Of a stretch of DNA of 64,000 nucleotides, positions 27,220-37,915 are shown piece by piece (position 1 is the first letter of the stretch; every line of letters begins with the position of its first letter). The notes under the pieces are model-generated. The model had not been told where the DNA came from and did not search any database. It saw only the letters and a list, made by a program, of their open reading frames with translations. The translations under genes and the position numbers were made by a program. This DNA comes from Neopusillimonas aromaticivorans (GTDB taxonomy: Bacteria; Pseudomonadota; Gammaproteobacteria; Burkholderiales; Burkholderiaceae_B): positions 682,001 through 746,000 of the forward strand of contig NZ_CP128233.1 of NCBI RefSeq assembly GCF_030344915.1. The letters are read 5' to 3'.

Positions 27220-28635
27220 TCAACCCGTCAGCACCTTGCCGGGATTCATGATACCCAAGGGGTCAAGCGCAACCTTGATGCGCGCCATCAGGGCCATTTC
27301 AACCGGGTCTTTGTAGCGGGACAGCACATCGCGTTTCAGTTGACCCACGCCGTGCTCGGCACTGATGGACCCACCGAACCGGAACACATTGTCGTGAACC
27401 ACCTGGTACACCTGATCTTGCAGGGCCAGCAACTCTTCTTCTGAACGCCGGGCGCCACGTGCAATGTTGTAATGCAGGTTGCCATCACCCAAATGGCCGA
27501 AAATGATGTGCTGCACGCCCGGGAACCGTGACTGCACGGCTCGATTGGTGGTTTCCACAAATTCAGCCATGTGCGACACTGGTACAGACACATCGTGCTT
27601 GATACTTTTACCCAGCATTTTTTCAGCCAGCGGAATGCTTTCACGCAAGTGCCAGAGCGCCTTGCTTTGTGCAATATTTTCTGCAATGACGGCGTCGAGC
27701 ACCAACCCCGCCTCGATGGTCTGACCGACAATGGTTTCAAAACGTTCGCGCGCATGTTCAGCGCTTTCGGCATCGGACAGTTCAAGCAAGGCATACCAGG
27801 GCAGACCGGCAGACTCGCCCTCGAACGGCATGCGCTGCTGCGGGAAGCATTGGGTGACGGCCTGCAGACAATCGCCGGCAATCAGCTCGAACCCGGTCAG
27901 CGCCGGACCAAACCCTTTTCGGGCCACTGACAGCAGCGCCACTGCTGACTGGATATCGGCCAACCCGACCAATGCAGTGCATTGCGCCACAGGCTGCGGA
28001 TACAACTTGAGCGTGGCGGCAGTAATCACCCCCAGCGTCCCCTCACTACCAATGAACAGATTGCGCAAATCGTAGCCGGTATTATCTTTGCGCAAACCCC
28101 GCAAACCCTGCATGACCTGGCCATCAGGCAAAATAACCTCAAGCCCCAACACCAGATCGCGTGCATTGCCGTAACGCAGCACCTGGGTTCCGCCGGCGTT
28201 GGTGGCAAGGTTCCCGCCAATCGTGCAGCTGCCCTCGGCGGCCAGCGACAAGGGAAACAGCCGGTCAACCTCTTTGGCGGCCTGCTGGATGTTCTGCAGA
28301 ATGCAGCCGGCTTCGACAACCATGGTGTCGTTGTCGGTATCAATGGATCGGATACTGTTCAGGCGACCCAGTGACAAGACTATGGCCTGCCCGGACGCGT
28401 CAGGGGTAGCCCCACCACACAAACCGGTATTTCCGCCCTGCGGGACAACTGGCACACGGTGCGCAGAGCACCACGCCATGACGGCGGCCACTTCGGCAGT
28501 TGATCCGGGCCGCACAACGGCCAGGGCCTGGCCCGAATAGCGTCCGCGCCAGTCGACAAGAAAGCTTTCGGCATCGGCGCCGGTTATGACATTGGGCTGG
28601 CCTACAAGGCCGGCCAGTTCAGCAATCAGGGTCAT
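27220..28635 (-). CDS. FAD-linked oxidase, D-2-hydroxyglutarate/lactate dehydrogenase type
   Basis: 471 residues, intact. PCMH-type FAD domain: VVPQGGNTGLCGGATPD, LSLAAEGSCTIGGNLATNAG, RDLVLGLEVILPDGQV and FIGSEGTLGVITAATL. The C-terminal oxidase domain has HIIFGHLGDGNLHYNIA (metal-binding His) and SAEHGVGQLKRDVLSRYKDP. This matches the GlcD/D2HGDH/DLD group oxidising D-2-hydroxyacids; the exact substrate cannot be read from sequence. Start at 28635 gives MTLIAELAGLVG. Convergent with mutM with 14 bp between stops. Confidence 0.9.
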   Translation of the reverse strand: MTLIAELAGLVGQPNVITGADAESFLVDWRGRYSGQALAVVRPGSTAEVAAVMAWCSAHRVPVVPQGGNTGLCGGATPDASGQAIVLSLGRLNSIRSIDTDNDTMVVEAGCILQNIQQAAKEVDRLFPLSLAAEGSCTIGGNLATNAGGTQVLRYGNARDLVLGLEVILPDGQVMQGLRGLRKDNTGYDLRNLFIGSEGTLGVITAATLKLYPQPVAQCTALVGLADIQSAVALLSVARKGFGPALTGFELIAGDCLQAVTQCFPQQRMPFEGESAGLPWYALLELSDAESAEHARERFETIVGQTIEAGLVLDAVIAENIAQSKALWHLRESIPLAEKMLGKSIKHDVSVPVSHMAEFVETTNRAVQSRFPGVQHIIFGHLGDGNLHYNIARGARRSEEELLALQDQVYQVVHDNVFRFGGSISAEHGVGQLKRDVLSRYKDPVEMALMARIKVALDPLGIMNPGKVLTG

Positions 28636-28723
28636 AGAACCACCTCTCAGACAGGGTCGGTCCATTTTAAGCCTATGCCATAATTGAGCGGCTTTTAACC
28701 CTACAGTTCATCAGGATCAAACC

Positions 28724-30111
28724 GTGACCACGCCCTCCTTTCCAGACGCTGTCTTCAAGGCTTACGACATCCGCGGCACCGTGCCCGAACAAATCAACCC
28801 GGATTTTGCCCGGCAACTGGGCCTGGCCCTGGCGCAAAAAGCACAACGCGAAGGCGTCGACACGCTGGTGGTGGGCTACGACGGCCGACTCAGCAGCCCT
28901 GCGCTATCCGAGGCCCTGCAAGCCGGCATCCGGGCCGGAGGCATCAACACCCTTGACCTGGGCTGCGTTCCCACTCCCTGGTCTACTATGCTGCCCACAC
29001 GCGTCGCACCGGATCCGGCGTGGCCATTACGGGTAGCCACAACCCGCCAAATTACAACGGTTTCAAAATGATGATGGCCGGCAAGACACTGTACGGTGCC
29101 GATGTCCAGGCGCTGAAACAGGCCATGAACAGCGGCGCGTTGCCACTGGCAACGGCCCCGGCCAATCGTCGTCATGGAACCCCATCGACGACTACATCAA
29201 GACCATCACATCAGACGTCAAACTGACTCGCCCCATGAAAGTGGCGATCGATTGCGGCAATGGGGTTGGTGGTGCTGTCGCCCCCGCCTTGTTCCGCGCC
29301 CTGGGGTGCGAAGTCACTGAACTGTTCTGCGACGTCGATGGCACTTTCCCGAATCATCACCCCGATCCGGCAGACCCGCACAATTTGCAAGACCTGATCA
29401 AAGCGCTGCACGACACTGACTGCGAGTTGGGCCTGGCCTTTGACGGCGATGCAGACCGTCTGGGCGTCGTTACGAAGTCGGGGCAAATCATCTGGCCCGA
29501 TCGCCAACTGATTCTTTATGCACAAGACGTTCTCACACGCGCGCCCGGCTCCACGATCATTTTCGACGTGAAATGCAGCCGTTATGTCGCCCAGTGCCAT
29601 CCGTGAGGCCGGCGGTGAACCCCTGATGTGGCAAACCGGACACTCGATGATCAAGGCCAAACTGGCCGAAACCGGTGCTCCACTGGCTGGCGAAATGAGC
29701 GGGCATACCTTCTTTAAAGAACGTTGGTTTGGTTTTGACGACGGCCTGTACACCGGCGCACGTCTTTTAGAGATCGTTTCACGCGAGGCCGATGCCTCGG
29801 CCATCCTTGAGGCCTTGCCGCAAGGGGTTTCCACACCGGAACTGAAAATCGAAATGCAGGAAGGCGAACCCCATGCGCTGATAGCCCGACTGCAGTCGGA
29901 AGGCAAATTCGCGTCAGCGACCGCCATCAATACCATTGACGGCGTCAGAGCCGAATACGCCGACGGCTTCGGCCTGGCGCGGGCGTCCAATACAACGCCG
30001 GTGGTGGTTCTGCGTTTTGAAGGTGACAACGAAGCCGCACTGGTTCGCATCCAGAACGAATTCCGGCAGGCCCTGACTGCACTGGCACCTAACGCCCGCT
30101 TACCGTTCTGA
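28724..30111 (+). CDS. Phosphomannomutase/phosphoglucomutase (frameshifts)
   Basis: Alpha-D-phosphohexomutase of the AlgC/ManB group, interconverting hexose 1- and 6-phosphates for polysaccharide precursors. Blocks in order: FKAYDIRGTVPEQINPDFAR, VVGYDGRLSS, the phosphoserine loop GVAITGSHNPPNYNGFKMM, the metal loop LAFDGDADRLGVV, GEMSGHTFFKERW and the C-terminal NTTPVVVLRFEGDN. Frame breaks near 28979, 29162 and 29592 (C and G runs). Corrected length about 462 residues. Ends convergently with the polysaccharide cluster, overlapping its last gene by 12 bp, and probably feeds it. Confidence 0.9.
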
Positions 30112-31211
30112 CAACTCGTCGTACAGGCGGACATGCGCCTGCTGAATCAGCCGGATATCGAAGGCCTGTTCGGCTAACCGGCGACCGGCCTGCCCCATCT
30201 GTTGGCGCAGGCCAGCATCTTCAGCCAGCTGCACCACCGCCTGCGCCAGTGCCACCGCGTCTTTGGCCGGCACCAGCACTCCGGTTACGCCCGGCTCAAT
30301 CGCATCACGGCAGCCTGGCACATCGGTTGTCACCACGGCCCGACCGCACGCCGCAGCTTCAACCAGCGACTTGGGCAAACCTTCACGATACGACGGCAGC
30401 ACGGCAATGTGCGACTGCTGATACAGCTCGGCAATATCCGTGCGCTCGCCCAGACACTCGACCACCCCTTCGCGTTTCCATGACTCGAACGTTTCGGCCG
30501 AGACACTGGCCGGGTTGCCCGGATCGGGGCTACCTGCCAGAACCCAGCGCAAACCGGACGGGTGTCCATGTGTCAGTCGCGCGGCTTCGACGAATTCATT
30601 CACGCCCTTGTCGTTCAGCACCCGCGATACCATCAGGGCAACCGGCGCACCGTCCGGTTCAGGCACCGTCATGAACTCGTTCAGATCGACACCCGAACCG
30701 CGAATCATGACAACCTGACCCGGCCGCACAGCCCCGGCACGCTGCAACGTGTCGCGATCGCCGTCATTCTGGAAAATCACACGACTGCGCGGATGCCCCA
30801 GCGCCAGACGATACAACTGAGTTGCGGCCCAACGAACCAGATTATGGGCGGCGTTGCCGCTCGTAAACACAAATCCCAACCCGGAAACGGCACCAATAAA
30901 CGCGGGCACACGCGCAAGACGGGCAGCAATGCCACCGTACAGCAGAGGCTTGATCGTCACGGCATGCACGATAGTCGGACGCAAATCCAGGAATAACCGG
31001 CGAAATGCCAGCAAGCTGCGAAACTCACGGATTGGATTGCGACCGCTACGCGACATGGGGATCACATGATGCTGAAAACCCAGCGATAAAATCCGGGAAC
31101 TGAAGGGCCATCCATGGTGGCCACATGCACATCGTAGCCGGCATCGCGCGCGGCCAGTGCCAGCGGCAAACGATGCGACAGAAAAAATGCCGGGTTGTTG
31201 ATGGCATACAC
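30100..31211 (-). CDS. GT4-family glycosyltransferase, last gene of the polysaccharide cluster (one frameshift)
   Basis: GT-B fold. The likely start is GTG 31211, giving VYAINNPAFFLSHRLPLALA; a break near 31100 then leads into FQHHVIPMSRSGRNPIREF. Further: PTIVHAVTIKPLLYGGIAAR, FIGAVSGLGFVFTSG, MIRGSGVDLNEF, LMVSRVLNDKGVNEFVEAA, and the donor-binding region VLPSYREGLPKSLVEAAACG. The HAVTIKP and FIGAVSGLGFVF style is usual for enzymes transferring N-acetylated amino sugars onto the lipid carrier. No stop separates it from the preceding glycosyltransferase as sequenced. Confidence 0.85.
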
Positions 31212-32366
31212 GAGCCGTTTGCGACCGGCCAGCTGGTGCCAATGTGACCGCCAGGCAGCAACCATCGAGGGCAGGCTGAAAAACCGTTCGACACGCTCAC
31301 GGCCTTTTTGCAACCGGATTGCCATACCGGCCGTACCCAGGTCTTGAAGCGCCTGATCCAGGGCCTGCGATAACGCCGCGCTATCTTGCGCCGGCGCAAG
31401 ATAGCCGTAATCGCCAACGATGCGCGCGGCATCACCGACATCAGTCACGACATTCGCAACACCCGTGGCCATGGCCTCGGCCACGACATTGGGAAAGCCT
31501 TCAGCACAACTGGACAGCACGTGGATATCCAGCGCGTTCATCACATCGGGCACATCATCACGACGCCCCAACAACAGTACATGATCTTGCAAACCGTGCC
31601 GATGGATCAACGTCATCAAGGTTGCGTTTTCGGCCGTCATCCCCTGCCCCACCAGCACCAACCGGATATGCGGATACCGGGCCCGGCTGAGCGCGACAGC
31701 GGCCAACAGATTCGCATGATCTTTCAGAGGGTTCCAACGTGCCACGCACCCGACCACCGGCGTATCAAGCGCAACACCCCAGCTTGACCGCACTCGCAGC
31801 CTGACCTCTGGCGAAGGGGCCCAACGAGAAAGATCATAGCCATTCGGAATGACCCGAAAGCGATCTGCCCGATACCCCCAGGCCTTGTGACGCTGTGCTG
31901 CGTTATCAGCGCACGCCACGATGGCGGCTGGCACTACCCCCGAGACACGTGCGCACAACCAGGCAATCATCCGGGTGACGCGGCTGGATTTCTGCAGATT
32001 GGCGCCAGAGTTCCGAATACCCCAAGACACCCGACGAACACCCGCCAGACGAGCCACAACGCCCCCCACCAGATCGGCATGGTACATCCAGGTTTGCACG
32101 ATATCAGGGGCCAACTGTCTGAACAGACGGTACATCTGCATCAACCCGGACCCGGTCAATCGTCCTGCGGGCATACCCAAGGTAATAACCGTAATACCCG
32201 CATCACGCAGACGCGCGCCAAACACACCGTCATCCGTCATGGAGATGACCGTATGTTTATCGGTCTGCCCAGGTGCCGTGAGCAACCGGAACAGCACGGT
32301 TTCAGCGCCGCCATGACCCAGACCCGAAATAACGTGAACGATGTGCAAAACAGTGGGCTTATTCAT
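31212..32366 (-). CDS. GT4-family glycosyltransferase (no stop visible before next gene)
   Basis: Starts MNKPTVLHIVHVISGLGHGG (ATG 32366), then GAETVLFRLL, QLAPDIVQTWMYHADLVGG, RVIPNGYDLSRWAP, VVGCVARWNPLKDHANLLAA and the C-terminal SSCAEGFPNVVAEAMATG. Its frame does not stop at the expected end (around WHQLAGRKR) but runs on through the start region of the next glycosyltransferase to 31062. A lost stop through an indel is more likely than a natural double enzyme. Overlaps the upstream gene's stop by 8 bp. Sugar specificity unknown. Confidence 0.83.
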
Positions 32367-33477
32367 GATGTTTGACGATACGGGAAAAAACCGAGTGCCA
32401 GTGCGCCAGCACCACCGGCAACCCATAACTGGTACGCATCGCCTGCGCGGCCTCATGTCCCATGCTCTGCCGCTTTGCAGGGTCGGCCATCAGGGCTCGC
32501 AAATCAGCCACGAAACCATCCTCATCGTTCAGAGAGACCAGCATCGCATGGCGTCCGCCATCCGTCATTTCATACGGGCCACTGGGACAGTCATACACCA
32601 CGGCTGGCAACCCCAGGGCCATGGCTTCAAGCAAGGCATTCGGGAACCCCTCGACACGGGATGTCATGGCAAACAGGCTGCCCTTTTGCAGCACGTTCCA
32701 GGCCAACGGGGTTCGCCCGGGCAGGTGCACCCGACCCGTCAGACCAAGATCCCGGACCTGGGCCTCAAGATCGACCCGCGCGGGGCCATCACCGTAAATA
32801 CACAGATCCCAATCAGGAAATCGGCCTGCACTCTGGCAAACATGGCAATCAGGCGATCAAACTGCTTGTCGGGTTGCAGGCGTCCCATGGCCACCAGTCG
32901 GAAACGACCTTGCTCATCGGGTTGCAGGCTGGCCATCGGCATGGCAGCGAGATCGGGCGGCAGCGGATTAGGCAGGATGTCGAGCGTATGCACATTTTTC
33001 AGGAGCGGACCAACATCGGCGGCCGTTGCGCGCGTCTGCACACTGACCGCACTGGCGTGCGGGTACAACCAGCGACGCAACACCGACAACACACGACCCG
33101 CACTGTGGCTGTAACGCGGGTTGGTACGTTCGCAGACCACTACCGGCAGCCCCAGCCCACACGTCGCCAGAAGGGTCATGACATTGACATTGGTCAGGAA
33201 GGACACGACGACATCGGGCTGCTCGTTGCGCAGCAACCGGCGCATTACAAGCAACTTCCAGACCGGCCCGAACACCGAACGCGCACGCTTTCCCATCAGG
33301 TCGGCCAGCCAGACCAGACGAACCGCCTTGTCGAGTGCATAAAAACTTTTACCCCTGACGGGATAGGTAGACACAAGCATGACCTGATGACCTTGGGCGA
33401 CCCATGCGTTGGATAAGGTCGCCGCCACACGCTCGGCCCCCGGCGTTCATCGAGCTGACCATGAACGCGATTTTCAT
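32359..33477 (-). CDS. GT4-family glycosyltransferase (frameshifts)
   Basis: Starts MKIAFMVSSMNAGG at 33477, where ATGA overlaps the stop of asnB. A break near 33436 leads to AATLSNAWVAQGHQVMLVST, then PDVVVSFLTNVNVMTLLA, LVAMGRLQPDKQFDRLIAMF; a second break near 32800 leads to the donor-binding region MTSRVEGFPNALLEAMALG and LPAVVYDCPSGP. About 370 residues corrected. The family is clear from the ExFxxxxxEA-type motif; the transferred sugar is unknown. Confidence 0.83.
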
Positions 33478-35384
33478 GGTGCCTCTGTTGTACCCTGACG
33501 GGCATCCAGCCATGCCTGTGTCATCAATACACCCCACAAGTGCGCACTCCAGTCATGTCGCCCCGCCAGATGGCCCTGCCATTTGGCCTGGACCAGATCA
33601 GGATTGAAAACACCATGTCGCGTCAGGCTTGCCGAATCAAGCAAGGCGCTGGCCCATTCTTTGAGCGGCCCACGCAACCATTGCCCCAAGGGTACGCCAA
33701 ACCCCTTCTTGGGTCGATCAATCAGTGCCTGGGGAACATGCCGATACAGCAACTGGCGCATCAACCATTTGCCCTGACCATCCCTGATTTTGTAATGGGG
33801 TGCCAGACGACGGGCGAACGCATACACGCGGTGATCCAGCAACGGGATGCGGGTCTCCAGGCTGGCCGCCATGGCCGCGCGATCAACCTTCACCAGAATA
33901 TCGTCTGGCAAATAAGTCAATGTATCCAGCAGCATCATGTGCTCGGCCATGGGCAAGGCGCAAGGCTGATCAAAGACTGTTTCCTGAAGACGCCCGCCCA
34001 GAACCAGGGCTGCAGGATCTTCCCAGTACGATACGAATTGCCGGTAAAACGGCCCTGACCCGGTCGCCTGCATCAGCCGGTTGAACTTGCCCGACTGCCC
34101 GACACCGCCAAAAGGCATCACACGGCCAAGCCCCTGAACCACGGCCCCTAACGGCCCACGCATCAGTGACGGTACACGCCCGCGCTTTTCCCACCAGCGC
34201 AAGGCGCGCTGGTAACGCGCATAACCACCAAACAATTCATCGCCGCCATCACCGGACAGCGCAACCGTGACATGCTCACTGGCCATTTTCATCAGCAGAA
34301 TTGTGGGAATCTGTGATGAATCGGCAAACGGTTCATCGTAAATATCAGGCAAATCCGGCACTACATCAAGGGCATCTTGAGCCGATACATAAAGTTCGGT
34401 ATGACGCGTACCCAGATGAGCGGCGACCTCGCGGGCATAGCCAGCTTCGTCCCAGGCGGCCTCTTCGAAGCCGATGGCATAGGTATTGACGGCGTTGGCA
34501 CTGAGATTCTGCATCAGGGCAACCACCAGTGACGAGTCAACCCCGCCGGACAAAAACGCCCCCAACGGTACATCGGCCATCATCTGCGCACGCACTGCCG
34601 TCATGAGCACCTGTTCAAGCGCATCAATAGCCTCGGCATCGCGCGTAAATGCAAGAGGTTGCTCAAAACTTTTATGCGCCGTCTGCCATGCAGACCAATA
34701 GGCCACCGTCGATGGCAATGCCCGTTGTTTCAGATCAGCCGCCGAAATCGTCACAAAATGGCCCGGCATCAGTTTGCGGATACCCGCATAGACACTGTAT
34801 GGCGCAGGGATGTAATTGTGACGCATCATCAACGTCAGGGCATCACGGTCGAGGCCGGCATCAAAGCCCGGCATCGAGCGCAGCGCCTTGAGTTCAGAGG
34901 CAAACGCAAGGGCATTACCGACATGCCCCCAATACAGGGGTTTTTCACCCATGCGGTCACGCGCCAGCGACAAGGTGCCCGCTTCGCGATCCCACAAGGC
35001 AAACGCATACATGCCCACCAGTGATTGCAACGCCGCTTCCAGGCCCCATGCTGAAATGACGGCCAGCAGCGTTTCAGTATCAGAGTGCCCACGCCAGTCG
35101 GGCGCGTGGCCCTGAACCTGCAACAACTCGCGCAAATCAAGGTGGTTGTAGACTTCGCCATTGAGCGCCACGACATAGCGACCACACGCCGAAACCATCG
35201 GTTGATGGCCAGCTTCGGAGAGATCAACAATGGCCAGACGCACATGCGCCAACCCGACGCCCGCTTCGGCGTCTTCCCAGAAACCTTCGCTGTCCGGGCC
35301 ACGATGCCTTAAGGCCTTGCGGCTGATGGCCAGAACGTCCTGACGATTTTCCATGGGGCCCCAGGCCCCGACAATTCCACACAT
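33474..35384 (-). CDS. asnB: Asparagine synthase-like glutamine amidotransferase
   Basis: 636 residues, intact. N-terminal Ntn glutaminase domain begins MCGIVGAWG with Cys2 as nucleophile, then LRHRGPDSEGFWED and ALNGEVYNHLDLRELLQ. The C-terminal ATP-pyrophosphatase-type domain has PLGAFLSGGVDSSLVVALMQ, DEPFADSSQIPT and ALSGDGGDELFGGYARYQ. In an O-antigen or exopolysaccharide cluster such proteins usually amidate uronic acids (WbpS-like) rather than make asparagine. With a UDP-HexNAc dehydrogenase nearby, formation of a HexNAcA amide is a reasonable inference. Confidence 0.88.
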   Translation of the reverse strand: MCGIVGAWGPMENRQDVLAISRKALRHRGPDSEGFWEDAEAGVGLAHVRLAIVDLSEAGHQPMVSACGRYVVALNGEVYNHLDLRELLQVQGHAPDWRGHSDTETLLAVISAWGLEAALQSLVGMYAFALWDREAGTLSLARDRMGEKPLYWGHVGNALAFASELKALRSMPGFDAGLDRDALTLMMRHNYIPAPYSVYAGIRKLMPGHFVTISAADLKQRALPSTVAYWSAWQTAHKSFEQPLAFTRDAEAIDALEQVLMTAVRAQMMADVPLGAFLSGGVDSSLVVALMQNLSANAVNTYAIGFEEAAWDEAGYAREVAAHLGTRHTELYVSAQDALDVVPDLPDIYDEPFADSSQIPTILLMKMASEHVTVALSGDGGDELFGGYARYQRALRWWEKRGRVPSLMRGPLGAVVQGLGRVMPFGGVGQSGKFNRLMQATGSGPFYRQFVSYWEDPAALVLGGRLQETVFDQPCALPMAEHMMLLDTLTYLPDDILVKVDRAAMAASLETRIPLLDHRVYAFARRLAPHYKIRDGQGKWLMRQLLYRHVPQALIDRPKKGFGVPLGQWLRGPLKEWASALLDSASLTRHGVFNPDLVQAKWQGHLAGRHDWSAHLWGVLMTQAWLDARQGTTEAP

Positions 35385-35394
35385 GATAACCCCT

Positions 35395-36546
35395 TCAGTT
35401 TGAGCGCTTGCGCTGCCCGGCCAACGCCTCTTCAAACAAATGACGCCACAACGCCATGACGCGTGCCACCGAAAAACGATCACGCACATCAGTGGCACGA
35501 CGCGCCAGGCTTTCGCGCCGGGCCGGCCGCGCCATCAGATCGGACAAGTGAGCGGCAAGGGCTTCGACATCTTCCGCCGGGGTAACCAGCACCCCGTCAA
35601 TATCGTGACGTATGATTTCGCGCGGACCGGTCTCGCAATCAAAAGCAACCACCGGCAACCCGCTGGCCATGGCTTCAAGAAGCGTATTCGACAAGCCTTC
35701 CACGCGCGAACTAAGCACATAAAGATCAGACTGGGCATACCAGTCGGCGACGTTACCCACCCGGCCCGGCATCATCACCCGATCGGTCAGACCGGTCACG
35801 TCAATTTGCGCTTGCAAGGCCTCACGCTCGGGCCCCTCGCCCAGAATCACCAGATCCCAGTCGGGCAACCAGGTCGAGATTGAGGCAAACGCCTCGAGCA
35901 GTAAATCAAACCCCTTATGCGGATGCAGACGACCCACCGCGAGCAACCGTTTGCGACCGTGGCGCACCGGCGGCTCAATACAAGGCTCGCCCGCCTCAAG
36001 GGGCCAGCGTACGGCATTGGGAATGACGCTGACGCGAATACCCGGCAGATTCTGGCTGAGCCATTGGGCTGTCCCGGATGTCAGTGCCACGACCCGTGCC
36101 GCCTGCGGATAAGCCCATCGCCGCATGCGAAGCCAGAATGACGACAAGGTCTGGGACGGTGGATGCGTATGCTCGGTAGCGATGACCGGGCAGGACAACC
36201 CGCGGGCAGCGGCAATGGCCAGCACCGATGCCGTTGTCATCATGCCCAGCACCAGCGTGGGGCGGGTACGCCGCATGACACGACGTAATTTCCAGATGCG
36301 CTGGACATTGGCCGCAAGCGCGTGCAGCGTGCTGCCGCTTGCCCCGGCCGTACCCAAAACCACACGTTCAACCCCAGGCGGCAAGGCGTAGGCATCGGAA
36401 GACCCGTCAGTTTGTGTGACCACCGTGACCTGATAGCCACAGGCACGCCAATACGCGCTCAAATCGACAGTGACCCGCTCGGCCCCGCCGCCGCCAAGCG
36501 AGTGGATGACGATCATCAAATGCGGAACACGCTTTGTTTTCGACAC
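35395..36546 (-). CDS. GT4-family glycosyltransferase
   Basis: 383 residues, intact. LMIVIHSLGGGGAERVTVDL is the GT-B acceptor-side glycine loop; VVALTSGTAQWLSQNLPGI, VSVIPNAVRWPLE, LLAVGRLHPHKGFDLLLEAF and VLSSRVEGLSNTLLEAMASG follow. It resembles amylovoran/GalNAc-type GT4 enzymes. 10 bp upstream of asnB in the same direction, so likely cotranscribed. Confidence 0.87.
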   Translation of the reverse strand: MSKTKRVPHLMIVIHSLGGGGAERVTVDLSAYWRACGYQVTVVTQTDGSSDAYALPPGVERVVLGTAGASGSTLHALAANVQRIWKLRRVMRRTRPTLVLGMMTTASVLAIAAARGLSCPVIATEHTHPPSQTLSSFWLRMRRWAYPQAARVVALTSGTAQWLSQNLPGIRVSVIPNAVRWPLEAGEPCIEPPVRHGRKRLLAVGRLHPHKGFDLLLEAFASISTWLPDWDLVILGEGPEREALQAQIDVTGLTDRVMMPGRVGNVADWYAQSDLYVLSSRVEGLSNTLLEAMASGLPVVAFDCETGPREIIRHDIDGVLVTPAEDVEALAAHLSDLMARPARRESLARRATDVRDRFSVARVMALWRHLFEEALAGQRKRSN

Positions 36547-36568
36547 AACCCAATCCAGTTAAAACGTT

Positions 36569-37914
36569 CTAAACCCGGCCTGCGGACGGCATGGGCCGCC
36601 ACGCTGCAACGGCGTAACACAAAAAAGACGACGCATACATGAACGTCGTTGCCAGCATGATGCCCTGCGCCCCGAAGTGCGGGGCCAGCAGCGTGTTCAT
36701 GAGCGCCTTGACCGCAAAATTGGCGACGGCTATTGCCGCCATCAGGCGATAACGATTCTGGCTGGCCAGCAACTGGACCAGAATCAATACGCCAAAATAA
36801 AACGGCAACTGCAACAGGCCCCAGCGCACGACTTCGGCAACCCGCACCGTATCGGCTGCAGTAAAAGCGCCGCGCTCAAACAGCAAACCCACACCGTAAG
36901 GGGCCAACCACCAACCGACAATCGTTACAACAGCGCCAGCCATACCCATAAAAAAGACCATTTGAGCGCCACGATGCGACCATAGGCAGCATCACCCCGG
37001 CTGTGAATATCGGCCAGTACCGGCAAGGCCGCCCGACCCACAGAGGCCGCCCCTACCCCCAACAACAACGCGAGCAATCGTGTGGCGTACCCCAGCGTCG
37101 AGTTGGTGTTGTCACCCAGCGTCGCCGCCGTGTATTGATCCAGTGGCCCGACAAAGCTCATGGCGACCTGACCAATCAGCATCACGCCCGCCGCCTTGAC
37201 CAGTTCAGGCCAATGCGCTGACGACATACCCAACCGGGGTCGGGCGATCGTGCCGTCGGCACGACCCGCCAGCCAGAGCAGCACCACTGACTGAACGAAA
37301 TAACCCACCAGAGTCCCCCAAAGCAAGGGACCCACCGGGTCTATCGTGGTGGCCAGCAGTACCCAGATCAAAATCACAACAGCCGGAACACTATCGAGCA
37401 GCGTATTCAGATGCCGTTCATGAGCACGTAACCGCGCTGCACTGATGCCACTGAGCAACGTTAACAGGGCGGCCGGAGCAAAGGCCCAGGTCAGCTGTTG
37501 GCTGAAGGCTTGTGTCTGGGCATCAAGCCCCTGCCCAGCGACATGAAGCACCCAGGGCCAGGCGATGTAAATTGCAACAGCTAACACTACACCGGCCGCA
37601 ATACCCCAGGCCTGCAATTCGGCCAGAAACCGGTACCGCTGGTGTGCATCGTCTTTGCGACTGCGCACCAGCACCGGAATAAGCACCACTGACAACACAC
37701 CCACCAGCGTCACCGGCAACCAGCTTGCCAGCGTAAAAGTGAACTGGTAGGCGTCAACGACATCGGAAACACCGTAACGCCAGGCCACGGCCATTTCCTT
37801 GAAGGCCCCGGCAAATTTGCCCAGCAAAAGAAACAGCGCCACCCGCGCGGCGCCTTTGGCGATGCGCTGGTGGTCTGAACTTAACCGGGCGAGCTGGCGG
37901 GAAAACGACTTCAA
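36569..37914 (-). CDS. MurJ/MviN-like lipid-linked saccharide flippase (one frameshift)
   Basis: Polytopic MOP-superfamily protein: FLLLGKFAGAFKEMAVAWRY and GVSDVVDAYQFTFTLASWLP near the N-terminus, LLSGISAARLRAHERHLNTL, and YGVGLLFERGAFTAADTVRV, the last being a strong MurJ-like motif. A break near 36957 separates the last four helices. About 447 residues. MurJ flips lipid II, but this copy lies inside a polysaccharide cluster where a Wzx would be expected, so it probably exports the lipid-linked repeat unit instead. Confidence 0.8.
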
Positions 37915-37915
37915 A

